Shown piece by piece: positions 8,468 to 16,522 of a stretch of 64,000 bases of DNA. The DNA is from Actinoplanes aureus. GTDB taxonomy: Bacteria > Actinomycetota > Actinomycetes > Mycobacteriales > Micromonosporaceae. Every line of letters starts with the position of its first letter. Position 1 is the stretch's first letter. The notes beneath the pieces are model-generated. The model saw nothing but the letters and a program-made list of their open reading frames with translations, was not told the DNA's origin and did no database searches. Position numbers and translations under genes: made by a program. The stretch spans positions 62,001 through 126,000 of the forward strand of contig NZ_JADQTO010000022.1 in NCBI RefSeq assembly GCF_015704865.1, given 5' to 3'.

Positions 8468-8531
8468 CGATCCCATTCCGTTCTCCTGGCCAAGGCCTCG
8501 ACTTGCCACAGGCCAGCGTTGTGCTCTCCAC

Positions 8532-8750
8532 TCATCGAAGCTCGATCTCGGCCAGCACCGTGGCGTTCAACCAGCCACGCTCGATGAAGGTCGGTACCAG
8601 CCGGAAACCGTCGTCAAACTCCAACGCCAGCTCGTCCACCAGCGGGAGGCCCTTCTCTCCGAGCCAAGCGATCTGCGCGTCGGCCTCCAGGGCAAGCACG
8701 GCGACACTGCGCACGAAAGCCGCGACGAATCTGGGCCGGGCTGTTCCACG
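8532..8750 (-). pseudogene. Fragment of a small actinobacterial hypothetical protein
   Basis: The minus strand reads an uninterrupted, protein-like stretch (RFVAAFVRSVAVLALEADA, then VDELALEFDDGF and LVPTFIERGWL) before a stop. A stop codon lies only about five codons upstream of the recognisable part, and the only possible starts are a GTG at 8714 or none. Ribosome-site sequence is lacking. It resembles the N-terminal portion of short uncharacterised actinobacterial proteins and stops early, so a truncated remnant is more likely than a working gene. Confidence 0.4.
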
Positions 8751-8848
8751 AGGTCAGCCTATTGGCCAACGCGACCCAAAGCTCGGCTGGACTAATATGA
8801 GCGGCGCCGCAACGTGCTCGTTCACTCGAGAATCTGGAGCGCGCCACC

Positions 8849-9340
8849 ATGAAGTACACCGTCTCGATCGAGATCGCCCTGCCGAGGGAGAGGGTGGTCC
8901 AGCTGCTGGCAGACCCGGCACATTATCCGAAATGGCTGCGGGGCTTGGTGCTGCACGAGCCGGTCAGTGGCGAACACGGGCAGGTCGGCACCACATCTCG
9001 AGTCGTGATGCAGATGGGCAACCAGAAGTTCGAGGGCACCGAGACCATCACCCGCCGGGAACCGGTGGATCTGCACGAGATCCCGAAGGAAGCCGTCGTT
9101 CATTTCGACCGCGAGATCGTCGGCGACGGCATGTGGAGCGCCGCGCGGGAACGGCTGACCGAAGCCGGCCCGCACAGGACGCTCTGGCAGAGCGAGAATG
9201 AGTACCGGTTCAACGACTTTCTGATGCGGCTGGTGGGACTCTTGATGCCCGGTGCCTTCCGCAAGCAGTCGCGACAGCACATGCAGGATTTCAAGGCATT
9301 CGCCGAGCAGGGACAAGACGTCCGCGACGCAACGGGCTGA
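8849..9340 (+). CDS. SRPBCC (START-like) family protein
   Basis: Protein of 163 residues with the Bet v1/polyketide-cyclase fold: MKYTVSIEIALPRERVVQLLADP, then PKWLRGL, GTTSRVVMQMG, FEGTETITRREP and a long amphipathic C-terminal helix (GAFRKQSRQHMQDFKAFAEQG). Such proteins bind hydrophobic ligands in a deep cavity. No catalytic residues can be assigned. GGAG lies about ten bases before the ATG. It appears monocistronic and its ligand is unknown. Confidence 0.8.
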   Translation: MKYTVSIEIALPRERVVQLLADPAHYPKWLRGLVLHEPVSGEHGQVGTTSRVVMQMGNQKFEGTETITRREPVDLHEIPKEAVVHFDREIVGDGMWSAARERLTEAGPHRTLWQSENEYRFNDFLMRLVGLLMPGAFRKQSRQHMQDFKAFAEQGQDVRDATG

Positions 9341-9430
9341 TCAGCGGTCTTTCAACAGGGCCGCGAGTTGAGCAACACGGGACGTCACGAGTATCTGCTC
9401 GCCGGGCGCGCTCGTGCCGAGATTACGCGA

Positions 9431-10573
9431 TCAGAGGCTCGCGACCAGGGTCGTAACGAGGCGGTCGACGTCTGACGGAGTGACGTGCAGGTGTGGCGAG
9501 ACCCGGATCGCGTCACCGCGGCGTGCCACGAAACAGTTCGCGGCCCGGAGTGCGGTGGCGACCCGGTCGGTCGCGCCGGCGGGGACGCGCAGCCCGAGCA
9601 GGTGCGGGCCACGCGGCTCGGTGACGGTGACGCCGAGCCCCGCGGCCGTGACTCGCGTGGCGATCTCGTCGGTCACCGCGGTGAGGGTGGCAGCGATGCG
9701 TGACGGGCCCCAGGCGAGGACCTGCTCGAGCGCCGCGACAGCCATGGGAGTCAGCTCGAACAGCGTTCGCGCGCCTTGGTCGTAGCGCCGCGCGCCGGGC
9801 AGATACTCGTCGCGGTAGTCGACGAGCCCGGCGAAGTCGTCCGAGCCGGCCCGCAGGATCCAGTTCTCCTCCAGGGGCTGGCCCTGGCGGTGCTGCTCAG
9901 CGACCCAGAGGTACCCGCGTCCGAACGGGCCCAGCAGCCATTTGTATCCGACCGAGACGACGAAGTCGGGGCGCAGCGCGGTGACGTCGAGCGGCATCAC
10001 GCCGAGCGACTGACTCGCGTCGACGACGAACCGGGCACCGGCCGCGTGGGTGCGCGCGGCGACCTGCTCCAGATCGACCAGCCCACCGTCGGTCCAGTGG
10101 ACGTTGGGCACCGAGACGATCCCGACCCGCTCGTCGATCGCGGCCAGCACCGCTTCGGTCCAGGTCTGCCCGGGCGCCCGGATCACCGTGCGGATGCCCG
10201 CGCCTGTGCGCTCGGCTAAGCGGCGCCACGTGTAGATGCCGGACGGGTATTCCTCGGCCAGGACGAGGATCTGTTGCCGGGCCTCGATCCGGAGGTTGGC
10301 TGCGGCGACCGCGAATCCGTAACTTGTGGCCGGCACCAGGGCGATGCCCTCGGCGTCGCCGCCGACGAGCCGCCCCGCGAGTGTCCGCAGCCGCTCCACG
10401 TCGGCGAACCAGTCGGTTTCGCCGATTTCCCACGGCTGGGCCCGTCGACGCAGCGCCGACTCGCCGGCCGCGCGGACCGAGTGCAGTGACGGCGACAGGC
10501 TGGCCGTATTGAAGTACGCGACCTCGTCCGGCACGTCGAACAGATCCCGCTGTGAACCCCACTCAACCACCAC
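9431..10573 (-). CDS. Aminotransferase class V family protein
   Basis: PLP-dependent enzyme of 380 residues in the cysteine desulfurase/isopenicillin-N-epimerase/EgtE-like group. The Schiff-base lysine is in SVGYKWLLGPFG, preceded by the cofactor-contacting FVVDASQSLGV. The N-terminal substrate segment VAYFNTASLSPS is typical of the epimerase-like branch. It starts at a GTG (10573 or 10570) with only a weak AGGG upstream. No sulfur-transfer or ergothioneine genes adjoin, so the reaction cannot be specified. Confidence 0.88.
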   Translation of the reverse strand: MVVEWGSQRDLFDVPDEVAYFNTASLSPSLHSVRAAGESALRRRAQPWEIGETDWFADVERLRTLAGRLVGGDAEGIALVPATSYGFAVAAANLRIEARQQILVLAEEYPSGIYTWRRLAERTGAGIRTVIRAPGQTWTEAVLAAIDERVGIVSVPNVHWTDGGLVDLEQVAARTHAAGARFVVDASQSLGVMPLDVTALRPDFVVSVGYKWLLGPFGRGYLWVAEQHRQGQPLEENWILRAGSDDFAGLVDYRDEYLPGARRYDQGARTLFELTPMAVAALEQVLAWGPSRIAATLTAVTDEIATRVTAAGLGVTVTEPRGPHLLGLRVPAGATDRVATALRAANCFVARRGDAIRVSPHLHVTPSDVDRLVTTLVASL

Positions 10574-10652
10574 ACCAGACCCTAACGCTTGCAGCAGGCA
10601 ACCGGGGGGACAGCCGAAACGGCAGCTACGGTACGCGGCGCGGCAGCTCGCG

Positions 10653-11010
10653 CTACCAGCCCGATGTCCCGTGTTCGTCGGTGAAGGTTCCGGTCGGCCC
10701 GTCCGCGCCGAGGGTTGCCAGGCGTACGACCGTCTTAGCGCTTTCCGACACTGATCTTCCGATTCCGAAGGCGGCGGTCATGTCAGTGGCCGTAGCGCCG
10801 GCTTCGAGCGCGTTGAACTTGATACCCGGCTGGGACTTGGCGTACTGAACAGTGAGCATGGTGGCTGCCGACTTGGACGCCGCGTGAAGCGCTAACGGCA
10901 GGTTGAACTCCGGCCGGTCGGGATTGTTCACCGCCCAGAAAGATCCCATGCTGCTCGAAACGGTGACCACCGACGCGTCGTCGGTCACATCGAGCTGAGG
11001 CTTCTGTCGA
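10653..11010 (-). pseudogene. C-terminal remnant of a short-chain dehydrogenase
   Basis: About 110 codons match only the C-terminal half of a carbonyl-reductase-like SDR: VVTVSSSMGS (catalytic serine region), HAASKSAATMLTVQYAK (with the active-site Tyr replaced by His), then NALEAGATATDMTAAFG and TGTFTDEHGTSGW. The glycine-rich NAD-binding half is absent, and the reading frame is lost upstream of about 11005. This is a decayed gene copy beside an intact SDR (11520-12209). Confidence 0.72.
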
Positions 11011-11090
11011 CATCGCCCTACGGGCCGTCGCGCTCCAGTCCTGAGTGCCGTTACAGCTGACGAGGCGCGCCCGTGGGCACGGATCAGGAC

Positions 11091-11459
11091 TTAGACCGGT
11101 CGGTACTCGCAGTTGTGGGCCGGGTCGAGCGACATCGCGATGACCTCGTCGAGGCGCTCGCGGACCGCGGTCAGCTCGGCGATCTGGGCATCGATCCGTT
11201 CCCGTTCGGCACCCAGCCGGGCCGCTGACTCGGGCGTGGCCACCTGGGACTCCACGCAGGGCAACAGTTCCAGGATGGTACGGCTGGACAGACCGGCCGA
11301 GTAGAGCAGCTGGATCAGCCGGACTCGATCGGCCGCCGGCTCCGGGTAGACCCGCTGGCCGGCCGGGCTCCGCAGGGAGGTCAGCAGGCCCTGCTCCTCG
11401 TAGTACCGCAGGGCGCGCACGCTCACGCCGGAGCGGGACGCCAACTCACCGATGCGCAC
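11091..11459 (-). CDS. MerR-family transcriptional regulator
   Basis: Regulator of 122 residues with the MerR helix-turn-helix at the N-terminus (MRIGELASRSGVSVRALRYYEEQGLL), a wing (SPAGQRVYPEP) and a C-terminal dimerisation coiled coil (RIDAQIAELTAVRERLDEVIAM). It lacks the paired cysteines of metal-sensing members except one late Cys (HNCEYRPV), so the effector is unknown. It starts at a GTG (11459) and diverges from an SDR gene whose promoter has a MerR-type operator in its spacer. Confidence 0.9.
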   Translation of the reverse strand: MRIGELASRSGVSVRALRYYEEQGLLTSLRSPAGQRVYPEPAADRVRLIQLLYSAGLSSRTILELLPCVESQVATPESAARLGAERERIDAQIAELTAVRERLDEVIAMSLDPAHNCEYRPV

Positions 11460-11480
11460 GAATGATCACCGTCACAACCC

Positions 11481-11512
11481 TTGCCTCTGACGTCAACGTC
11501 AGGTTTTAGCGT
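11481..11512 (+). promoter_or_regulatory. MerR-type promoter with long spacer and internal palindrome
   Basis: A -35-like TTGCCT (11481-11486) and a -10-like TAGCGT (11507-11512) are 20 bases apart, the over-long spacing that MerR proteins correct by DNA distortion. The spacer contains CTGACGT-CA-ACGTCAG (11487-11502), a perfect 7-2-7 palindrome. Transcription would start within a few bases of the SDR ATG at 11520, implying a leaderless message. Confidence 0.7.
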
Positions 11513-11519
11513 AGCCCGT

Positions 11520-12209
11520 ATGCAGATCAACGGAGCAATCGCCCTGGTCACCGGCGCCAACCGCGGTCTCGGCCGGCACTTCGCCGCCCAGCTGTTGGAG
11601 CGCGGCGCCACCAAGGTCTACGCCACCGCCCGCCGCCCCGAACTCGTCGACCTTCCCGGCGTCGAGACATTGCGACTCGACATCACCGATCCGCAGTCGG
11701 TGGCCGCCGCCGCAGCGATCGCCGGCGACGTCACCCTGCTCGTCAACAACGCCGGCATCTCCACCGGCGCCGGGTTGGTCACCGGTGACCTCGACCTGGT
11801 CCGCCGCGAGATGGACACTCACTTCTGGGGCACCCTGCACATGATCCGGGCGTTCGCGCCCCGGCTCGGCGGCGGCGCGATCCTCAACGTCCTCTCCGCG
11901 CTCTCCTGGTTCGCCTATCCCGGAACCGGTGCCTACGCCGCCGCGAAGGCCGCCGCGTGGAACCTCACCAACGCCGTACGCCTGGAACTCGCCGACCAGC
12001 AGACCCAGGTCACCGGCCTGCTCCTCGGCGCTGCCGCCACCGACATGACAGCCGGATACGACGGTCCGACCAGCGATCCCGCTGTGATCGTCAAAGCCGC
12101 GCTGGACGGCTTGGAGGCCGGACTATGGGAGATCGTCGCCGATGACTGGACAGCCCACGTGAAGGCCTCCCTGGCCGGCGACCCCCGGACCTTTTACGCC
12201 CCGCAATAG
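11520..12209 (+). CDS. SDR-family oxidoreductase
   Basis: Short-chain dehydrogenase of 229 residues with TGANRGLGRHFA near residue 12, LVNNAGIS near 78, catalytic Ser in LNVLSALSWF and YAAAKAAAWN. It resembles the MerR-linked SDRs of actinomycetes that act on small carbonyl compounds. The ATG at 11520 lies about eight bases after the -10 box, and no ribosome site fits, so a leaderless transcript is likely. The adjacent MerR regulator presumably controls it. The substrate is unknown. Confidence 0.9.
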   Translation: MQINGAIALVTGANRGLGRHFAAQLLERGATKVYATARRPELVDLPGVETLRLDITDPQSVAAAAAIAGDVTLLVNNAGISTGAGLVTGDLDLVRREMDTHFWGTLHMIRAFAPRLGGGAILNVLSALSWFAYPGTGAYAAAKAAAWNLTNAVRLELADQQTQVTGLLLGAAATDMTAGYDGPTSDPAVIVKAALDGLEAGLWEIVADDWTAHVKASLAGDPRTFYAPQ

Positions 12210-12236
12210 CGGCGAGATCATGCAGTCGTCGCCGGC

Positions 12237-13217
12237 TTAAACCGTTACGACGATCTTGCCCGCTGACGTTCCCTTCTCCAGGTAGCGGTGCGCCTCGATG
12301 ATGTCGTTCAGGCCGAACACCCGGTCGACCGCGGGCCGCAGCACGCCGGTCCGGACGCCGGCGGCCAGGAAGGCCGCGACACGCCTGACGATCTCCGGGT
12401 CGGTCATGTCCGCGAAAGCCATGTAACGGTGGACGGTCAGCGACGGGTTCGCCGGGAACGACGCGGGCCTCGGGTCCAGCCAGCCCACGGTGGCCAGGGT
12501 GCCGCCGAGCTTGGCGGCCAGGGACAGTTCGGCCAGGCCCGGGCCCATGACGGCGTCCAGAACGATGTCGGCGCCCTTCCCACCGGTGTGCAGCCGGGTG
12601 AATTCGGCCACGTCCTCGCGGTCGGTGGCGATGACCGCGGCGGCACCGGCGGCCAGCAGACTCTCCTGCTTCGCGGTGTGCCGGGTGACCGCGATGGGAA
12701 CAGCACCGATCTGATTGGCGATCTGGATCGCGGCGCGGCCGACACCGCCCGACGCCGCGGTGATCAGGACGCGGTCGCCGGGTCGCATCCCGGCCTTCTC
12801 AACGAGCGCGCCGTACGCGGTGAAGTACGCCACCCAGAGCGCCGCCGCGCCGAGGACGTCCACGCTGGCGGGCCGGGGCACCACCCGGCTCGCCAGCACC
12901 GTGGTGTATTCGGCGTAGGCGCCCTTGGTCTCGAAGTCGGGAACGGCGCCGAGGATGACCGGATCGCCGACCGCCAGCCCGGTGACACCGGCACCCAGCG
13001 CGTCGACGACGCCGGTCCCCTCGACGCCCAGCCGGGCGTGCGGCAACCGCACGGGCCGCGGGGACTGGCCGGCGCGGACCATCCGGTCGAGCGGGTTGAC
13101 CGCGAAGGCCTCGATCCGGACGCGCACCTCGCCCGCCGCAGGTTCGACAACCGGCTCCTCGACGATGCGCAGGACTTCTGGACCACCGGTCTCGTCGAAC
13201 ACAACTACTCGTGGCAT
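12237..13217 (-). CDS. NADPH:quinone reductase-like MDR oxidoreductase
   Basis: Zinc-independent medium-chain dehydrogenase/reductase (326 residues). It has a GroES-like N-terminal half (GEVRVRIEAFAVNPLDRMVRAG) and a Rossmann half with VLITAASGGVGRAAIQIANQ, where AxxGxxG binds NADPH, ending GTSAGKIVVTV. AAGGAG precedes the ATG by six to seven bases. It is divergent from an HxlR regulator, a frequent arrangement in which the regulator senses electrophiles or quinones and induces the reductase. Confidence 0.9.
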   Translation of the reverse strand: MPRVVVFDETGGPEVLRIVEEPVVEPAAGEVRVRIEAFAVNPLDRMVRAGQSPRPVRLPHARLGVEGTGVVDALGAGVTGLAVGDPVILGAVPDFETKGAYAEYTTVLASRVVPRPASVDVLGAAALWVAYFTAYGALVEKAGMRPGDRVLITAASGGVGRAAIQIANQIGAVPIAVTRHTAKQESLLAAGAAAVIATDREDVAEFTRLHTGGKGADIVLDAVMGPGLAELSLAAKLGGTLATVGWLDPRPASFPANPSLTVHRYMAFADMTDPEIVRRVAAFLAAGVRTGVLRPAVDRVFGLNDIIEAHRYLEKGTSAGKIVVTV

Positions 13218-13299
13218 GGATGACTCCTTCAGCTCCCGATTGGGGTTCGCCGAGCAACGCTACGGAGCCGATAGGAACCCACTGGTAACTTTTGACCTC

Positions 13300-13659
13300 G
13301 TGCACAACGCTCCCGGACAGGCCTTCCTCGCCGACTGCCCCACCCGCCTGGCGGTCGAGATCATCGCCGAGAAGTGGGCGGTGATCGTGCTGTTCGCGCT
13401 CAGCCTCGAGCCGCAGCGGCCCAGCGACCTGGCCGAGCTCATCGGTGGCATCTCGCGGAAGGTCCTCACCCAGACGCTGCGCCGTCTTCAGGCGTACGGC
13501 TTGGTCGAACGGCACGCGTACGCCGAAGCGCCACCGCGCGTCGAGTACAGCCTGACCGAACTGGGAGGCACCCTGGTCGAGCCGATCAAGGTGCTCACCG
13601 ACTGGGCCCGGGACAACGGAAAGGCGATCGTCGACTTCCAAGAGAAGAATCAGCCCTGA
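13300..13659 (+). CDS. HxlR-family transcriptional regulator
   Basis: Winged-helix regulator with the HxlR core: CPTRLAVEIIAEKWAVIVLFAL, then RPSDLAELIGGISRKVLTQTLRRLQAYGLV and VEYSLTELGGTL. The conserved Cys near the N-terminus (ADCPTR) is the thiol used for sensing in QorR/YodB-type members. The start is uncertain. GTG at 13300 gives the usual length of about 119 residues. An in-frame ATG at 13216 adds 28 residues but overlaps the divergent reductase start. The probable target is the adjacent quinone reductase. Confidence 0.85.
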   Translation: MHNAPGQAFLADCPTRLAVEIIAEKWAVIVLFALSLEPQRPSDLAELIGGISRKVLTQTLRRLQAYGLVERHAYAEAPPRVEYSLTELGGTLVEPIKVLTDWARDNGKAIVDFQEKNQP

Positions 13660-13688
13660 ATCAGGTCGCAGAACGGGAGTGTTTCCTG

Positions 13689-14234
13689 ATGGGTGCCGGC
13701 CCGATTCACGTCCCGGTGGGGTCGCAGACGCATCGGTGGCTGCAATGCGTCGGCGATGCGGACTTCGATGCACTGAACTCCATCGACCTGCAGTCGAAGG
13801 TGTCCTCGTCCTGGCGATTGCGGGTGCGGCTGATCCGGGAGGACGAGCGCGGCGCCTCGCTGCGGGATTCGGGTCTGCTCTCGCTGTCGTCGCAGGTCCT
13901 GGCGATGACGGCCACGGTGCGGGAGGCGGTGCGCCCGGTGCTGGAGGGCCAGGGAGTCTTCGCCCAGCTCCGGTCCGACGACGGAGACTTCTGGATGTTC
14001 GTGCCGGACCTCTGCGACGCGTTGAACGAGGCGGGTTCCTGCCTGACGCGGTTCTCGAGCGGCCGGGTGATGTACGTCAGCCGGTATGACTTCCACCCGG
14101 ACCGGCTCGTGGACCGGACCGTATTCCGCATCCCGCAGCTACCGAAAGGCCCCCTGTTCTGCACTGAGCCCGTCGTCGATGCGCTGAGCGGGGAGAACGG
14201 TGTCGAATTCCAACGGGTCTGGCCGGCTCAATGA
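13689..14234 (+). CDS. Imm11/DUF1629-like protein (possible immunity protein)
   Basis: Protein of 181 residues that I cannot assign with certainty. Its C-terminus, with VFRIPQLPKGPLFCTEP, VVDAL and then EFQRVW, has the layout of Imm11/DUF1629 proteins, which act as immunity proteins to polymorphic toxins. The N-terminal half carries conserved-looking FWMFVPDLCDALNEA. It starts at the ATG at 13689 with GGGAG nine bases upstream, 29 bases after the HxlR stop. No toxin gene is adjacent, so if it is an immunity protein it is an orphan. Confidence 0.5.
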   Translation: MGAGPIHVPVGSQTHRWLQCVGDADFDALNSIDLQSKVSSSWRLRVRLIREDERGASLRDSGLLSLSSQVLAMTATVREAVRPVLEGQGVFAQLRSDDGDFWMFVPDLCDALNEAGSCLTRFSSGRVMYVSRYDFHPDRLVDRTVFRIPQLPKGPLFCTEPVVDALSGENGVEFQRVWPAQ

Positions 14235-14263
14235 ATGAGTACATCCGAAGGCATCGGCGAACG

Positions 14264-15100
14264 TCACGCCACCAAGGTGCGAACCTCTTGCGCGACGAAC
14301 CGCGTGAAGCCCTCGAGGTCGGGTTCGTCGGCGGTGGGTTGCAGAATCACGGCATCGGCTCCGGCATCCTTGTAGCGGTTCACGACGGCAGCGATGTCAG
14401 CAGCACCACCGAGCGCCGTTGTATCGGCCTTGTCTGACTCGCCCCAGAAGTCGAGCTCGCGGGCCATGCGTGCCCCGGCGTCGGGGCCGGTAGCCGCATG
14501 CACGTACACCGTGATGGCTTTTGCCATCGGCCTGGCGGCAGCCACCTCCTCCGGTGGCGTACCGGCCGTCAGCAGGATGCCGTCGGCGACCTCGCACGCG
14601 AGTGCGCGCGTCTTGGGTCCGGTCGCACCGGCGTAGATGCGGGTCGCATCCGCCGGCGGGTAGTCCAGCTTGACTTTGTCGAGCTTCACGTAACGACCCG
14701 AGGTCGTGACGGTCTCGCCGGCCAGGAGCGCCCGCAACGCCTCGATGTGCTCGCGCAACAGGGTCAGCGGTGAGCTGACCCGCGCGCCGACCTGGCCCAT
14801 CCAGTCCTGGACGCCGTGGCCGAGAGTGATAACCGCCCGGCCGGGGAATAGCCGGTGCAGCGTGGCGGCCTCCATGCCGAGCACCGCGACGTTACGGAAC
14901 GGCACCGGCAGCAGGCCGATGCCAACCGTCAAGCGGTCGGACCAGGCGAGGGCGGCGGCCGCGGTGGCGACGCCGCTCTCGAGGAAGCAGTCCTCCCAGA
15001 GCCACAACTCCTCGAGGCCGGCCTCGTCGGCGGCGCGCACGACGGATCGGAGGCGTTCGGGCGGGTTCTGCGGGCGGAAGACCACACCGAGAGTCGTCAT
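14264..15100 (-). CDS. LLM-class flavin-dependent oxidoreductase
   Basis: Protein of 278 residues with the luciferase-like TIM-barrel signatures: GLEELWLWEDCFLES near residue 30, VGIGLLPVPFRNVAVLGMEAATL, TLGHGVQDWMGQVG, and IYAGATGPKTRALACEVADGILL. Such enzymes use FMN or coenzyme F420. F420 use is common in actinomycetes but cannot be decided here. It is 11 bases downstream of, and on the same strand as, a NUDIX gene, so the two may be co-transcribed. Confidence 0.88.
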   Translation of the reverse strand: MTTLGVVFRPQNPPERLRSVVRAADEAGLEELWLWEDCFLESGVATAAAALAWSDRLTVGIGLLPVPFRNVAVLGMEAATLHRLFPGRAVITLGHGVQDWMGQVGARVSSPLTLLREHIEALRALLAGETVTTSGRYVKLDKVKLDYPPADATRIYAGATGPKTRALACEVADGILLTAGTPPEEVAAARPMAKAITVYVHAATGPDAGARMARELDFWGESDKADTTALGGAADIAAVVNRYKDAGADAVILQPTADEPDLEGFTRFVAQEVRTLVA

Positions 15101-15111
15101 GACGGCCGAGC

Positions 15112-15588
15112 TTAGACCGCACCTCGATGCCGCCGCGGCCGGTGCTCGGCAAGGACCCTGCTGAACATCGCAAGGTAGCTTTCATGAGCCAAGGACAAAT
15201 CTCCGAGTGCGTCTGCCGTGAACCACGCGATGGCATCGTGTTCGTCCGGTGCAACGTTCATCGGAGACCCCGTCCACGCTTCGATCAGCCAGATCTGCAT
15301 GTCGAACGTGTCGCCACGAACTTCTTGCACGGGCGGACCCGACGGCGCCGCGATGTCGATTCCCAATTCCTCTCGGAGCTCGCGAGCAAGTGCCGAGCCA
15401 GGAAGTTCCCCGGGCTCCACGTGGCCACCGGGCAGGTCCCAGACGTCGGGATACCAGCGGCGTTGGGGAGATCGGTGACAAAGCAGTACTCGGTTGCCGT
15501 CCCGCAGCAACGCCGTGACGATGCGAGCTTTGGGAGAGTCTTCCGCGGAGATCGACACAGGCGCATTCTGCCGGAAGAGATGAAGCAT
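15112..15588 (-). CDS. NUDIX hydrolase
   Basis: Protein of 158 residues with a full Nudix box, GGHVEPGELPGSALARELRE followed by ELGID, matching GX5EX7REUXEEXGU. The preceding VLLCHRSPQRRWYPDVWDLP gives the substrate-facing strand of the MutT/NudF-like group. It hydrolyses a nucleoside diphosphate linked to another moiety. Substrate unknown. It is divergent from an epimerase-like gene, with 17 to 20 bases between the start codons. Confidence 0.92.
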   Translation of the reverse strand: MLHLFRQNAPVSISAEDSPKARIVTALLRDGNRVLLCHRSPQRRWYPDVWDLPGGHVEPGELPGSALARELREELGIDIAAPSGPPVQEVRGDTFDMQIWLIEAWTGSPMNVAPDEHDAIAWFTADALGDLSLAHESYLAMFSRVLAEHRPRRHRGAV

Positions 15589-15605
15589 CGGCGGCTAACG
15601 TGACC

Positions 15606-16448
15606 ATGATGGATCTTCTCGTAATAGGTGGCAGCGGCCTGCTGGGGCAAGAAGTCACACGGCAAGCTCGCCGCCAAGGCACCCGAGTACTGGCGACGTT
15701 CCACCACCACGACGCAGTCAATTCCGATGTCGAATGGCGGCAGCTCGACATCCGCAACCGTGACGACGTGACGGCCCTGGTCCAGCGGTGCCGACCCACG
15801 GTGATCATCAACGCCGCGTTCCAGCAGACTGAGTGGAAGACCACCGCTGACGGCGCGATGCACGTCGCAGCCGCAGCGGCCGCGGTCGCAGCGCGCTTGG
15901 TGCATGTGTCCAGCGATGCGGTGTTCTCGGGTTCGGCCGCCCGCTACGACGAGACATGCCCGCCTGACCCCATCACACCCTACGGCGCGGCCAAGGCCGC
16001 GGCGGAAACCGCGGTCAAAGGCCTCGATCCAGGCGCCATCATCGCCCGCACGTCACTGATCATCGGACGCGGCGATTCGCCACACGAGAGGTACGTGCAC
16101 GCGCTCGCGTCCGGCACCACGACAGGTGTCCTGTTCACAGACGACGTCCGGTGCGCCATACACGTAACGGATCTCGCATCCGCGCTGCTGGAACTGGCGC
16201 ACTCGCCGCATGCGGGGATCCACCACATCGCTGGAACCGACGCCCTCAGCCGTCATGAACTCGGAGTTCTCATCGCCCGCCGCGACGGTCTCGGCGACGC
16301 CGAACTGCCGAGCGGCCATCGCGCGCAGAACGGCCCACCAGGTCCTCTGCAAGTGCGCCTGGACTGCGTCATGACGCAGTCGCGGCTCAAGACCAGGCTG
16401 CGAGGCGCACGCGAGTTCCTCACCGCCGAACTCGACCACCACCGTTGA
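15606..16448 (+). CDS. dTDP-4-dehydrorhamnose reductase-like NAD(P)-dependent protein
   Basis: Extended SDR of about 280 residues in the RmlD/sugar-nucleotide-binding family. It has GGSGLLGQEVTRQA near the N-terminus, QLDIRNRDDV, VIINAAF, LVHVSSDAVFSG and YGAAKAAAE (catalytic YxxxK). The start may be GTG 15600, ATG 15606 or ATG 15609, and none has a clear ribosome site, so a leaderless message is possible. No other rhamnose genes are nearby, so a role in dTDP-rhamnose synthesis is not supported by context. Confidence 0.82.
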   Translation: MMDLLVIGGSGLLGQEVTRQARRQGTRVLATFHHHDAVNSDVEWRQLDIRNRDDVTALVQRCRPTVIINAAFQQTEWKTTADGAMHVAAAAAAVAARLVHVSSDAVFSGSAARYDETCPPDPITPYGAAKAAAETAVKGLDPGAIIARTSLIIGRGDSPHERYVHALASGTTTGVLFTDDVRCAIHVTDLASALLELAHSPHAGIHHIAGTDALSRHELGVLIARRDGLGDAELPSGHRAQNGPPGPLQVRLDCVMTQSRLKTRLRGAREFLTAELDHHR

Positions 16449-16522
16449 TCAAAGTTCGGTGATGCCGAGGCGCGTGAGGCCCTCCCGGAGCGTCACCTGA
16501 CCGCTGTCGGCCGCGACCTAGT

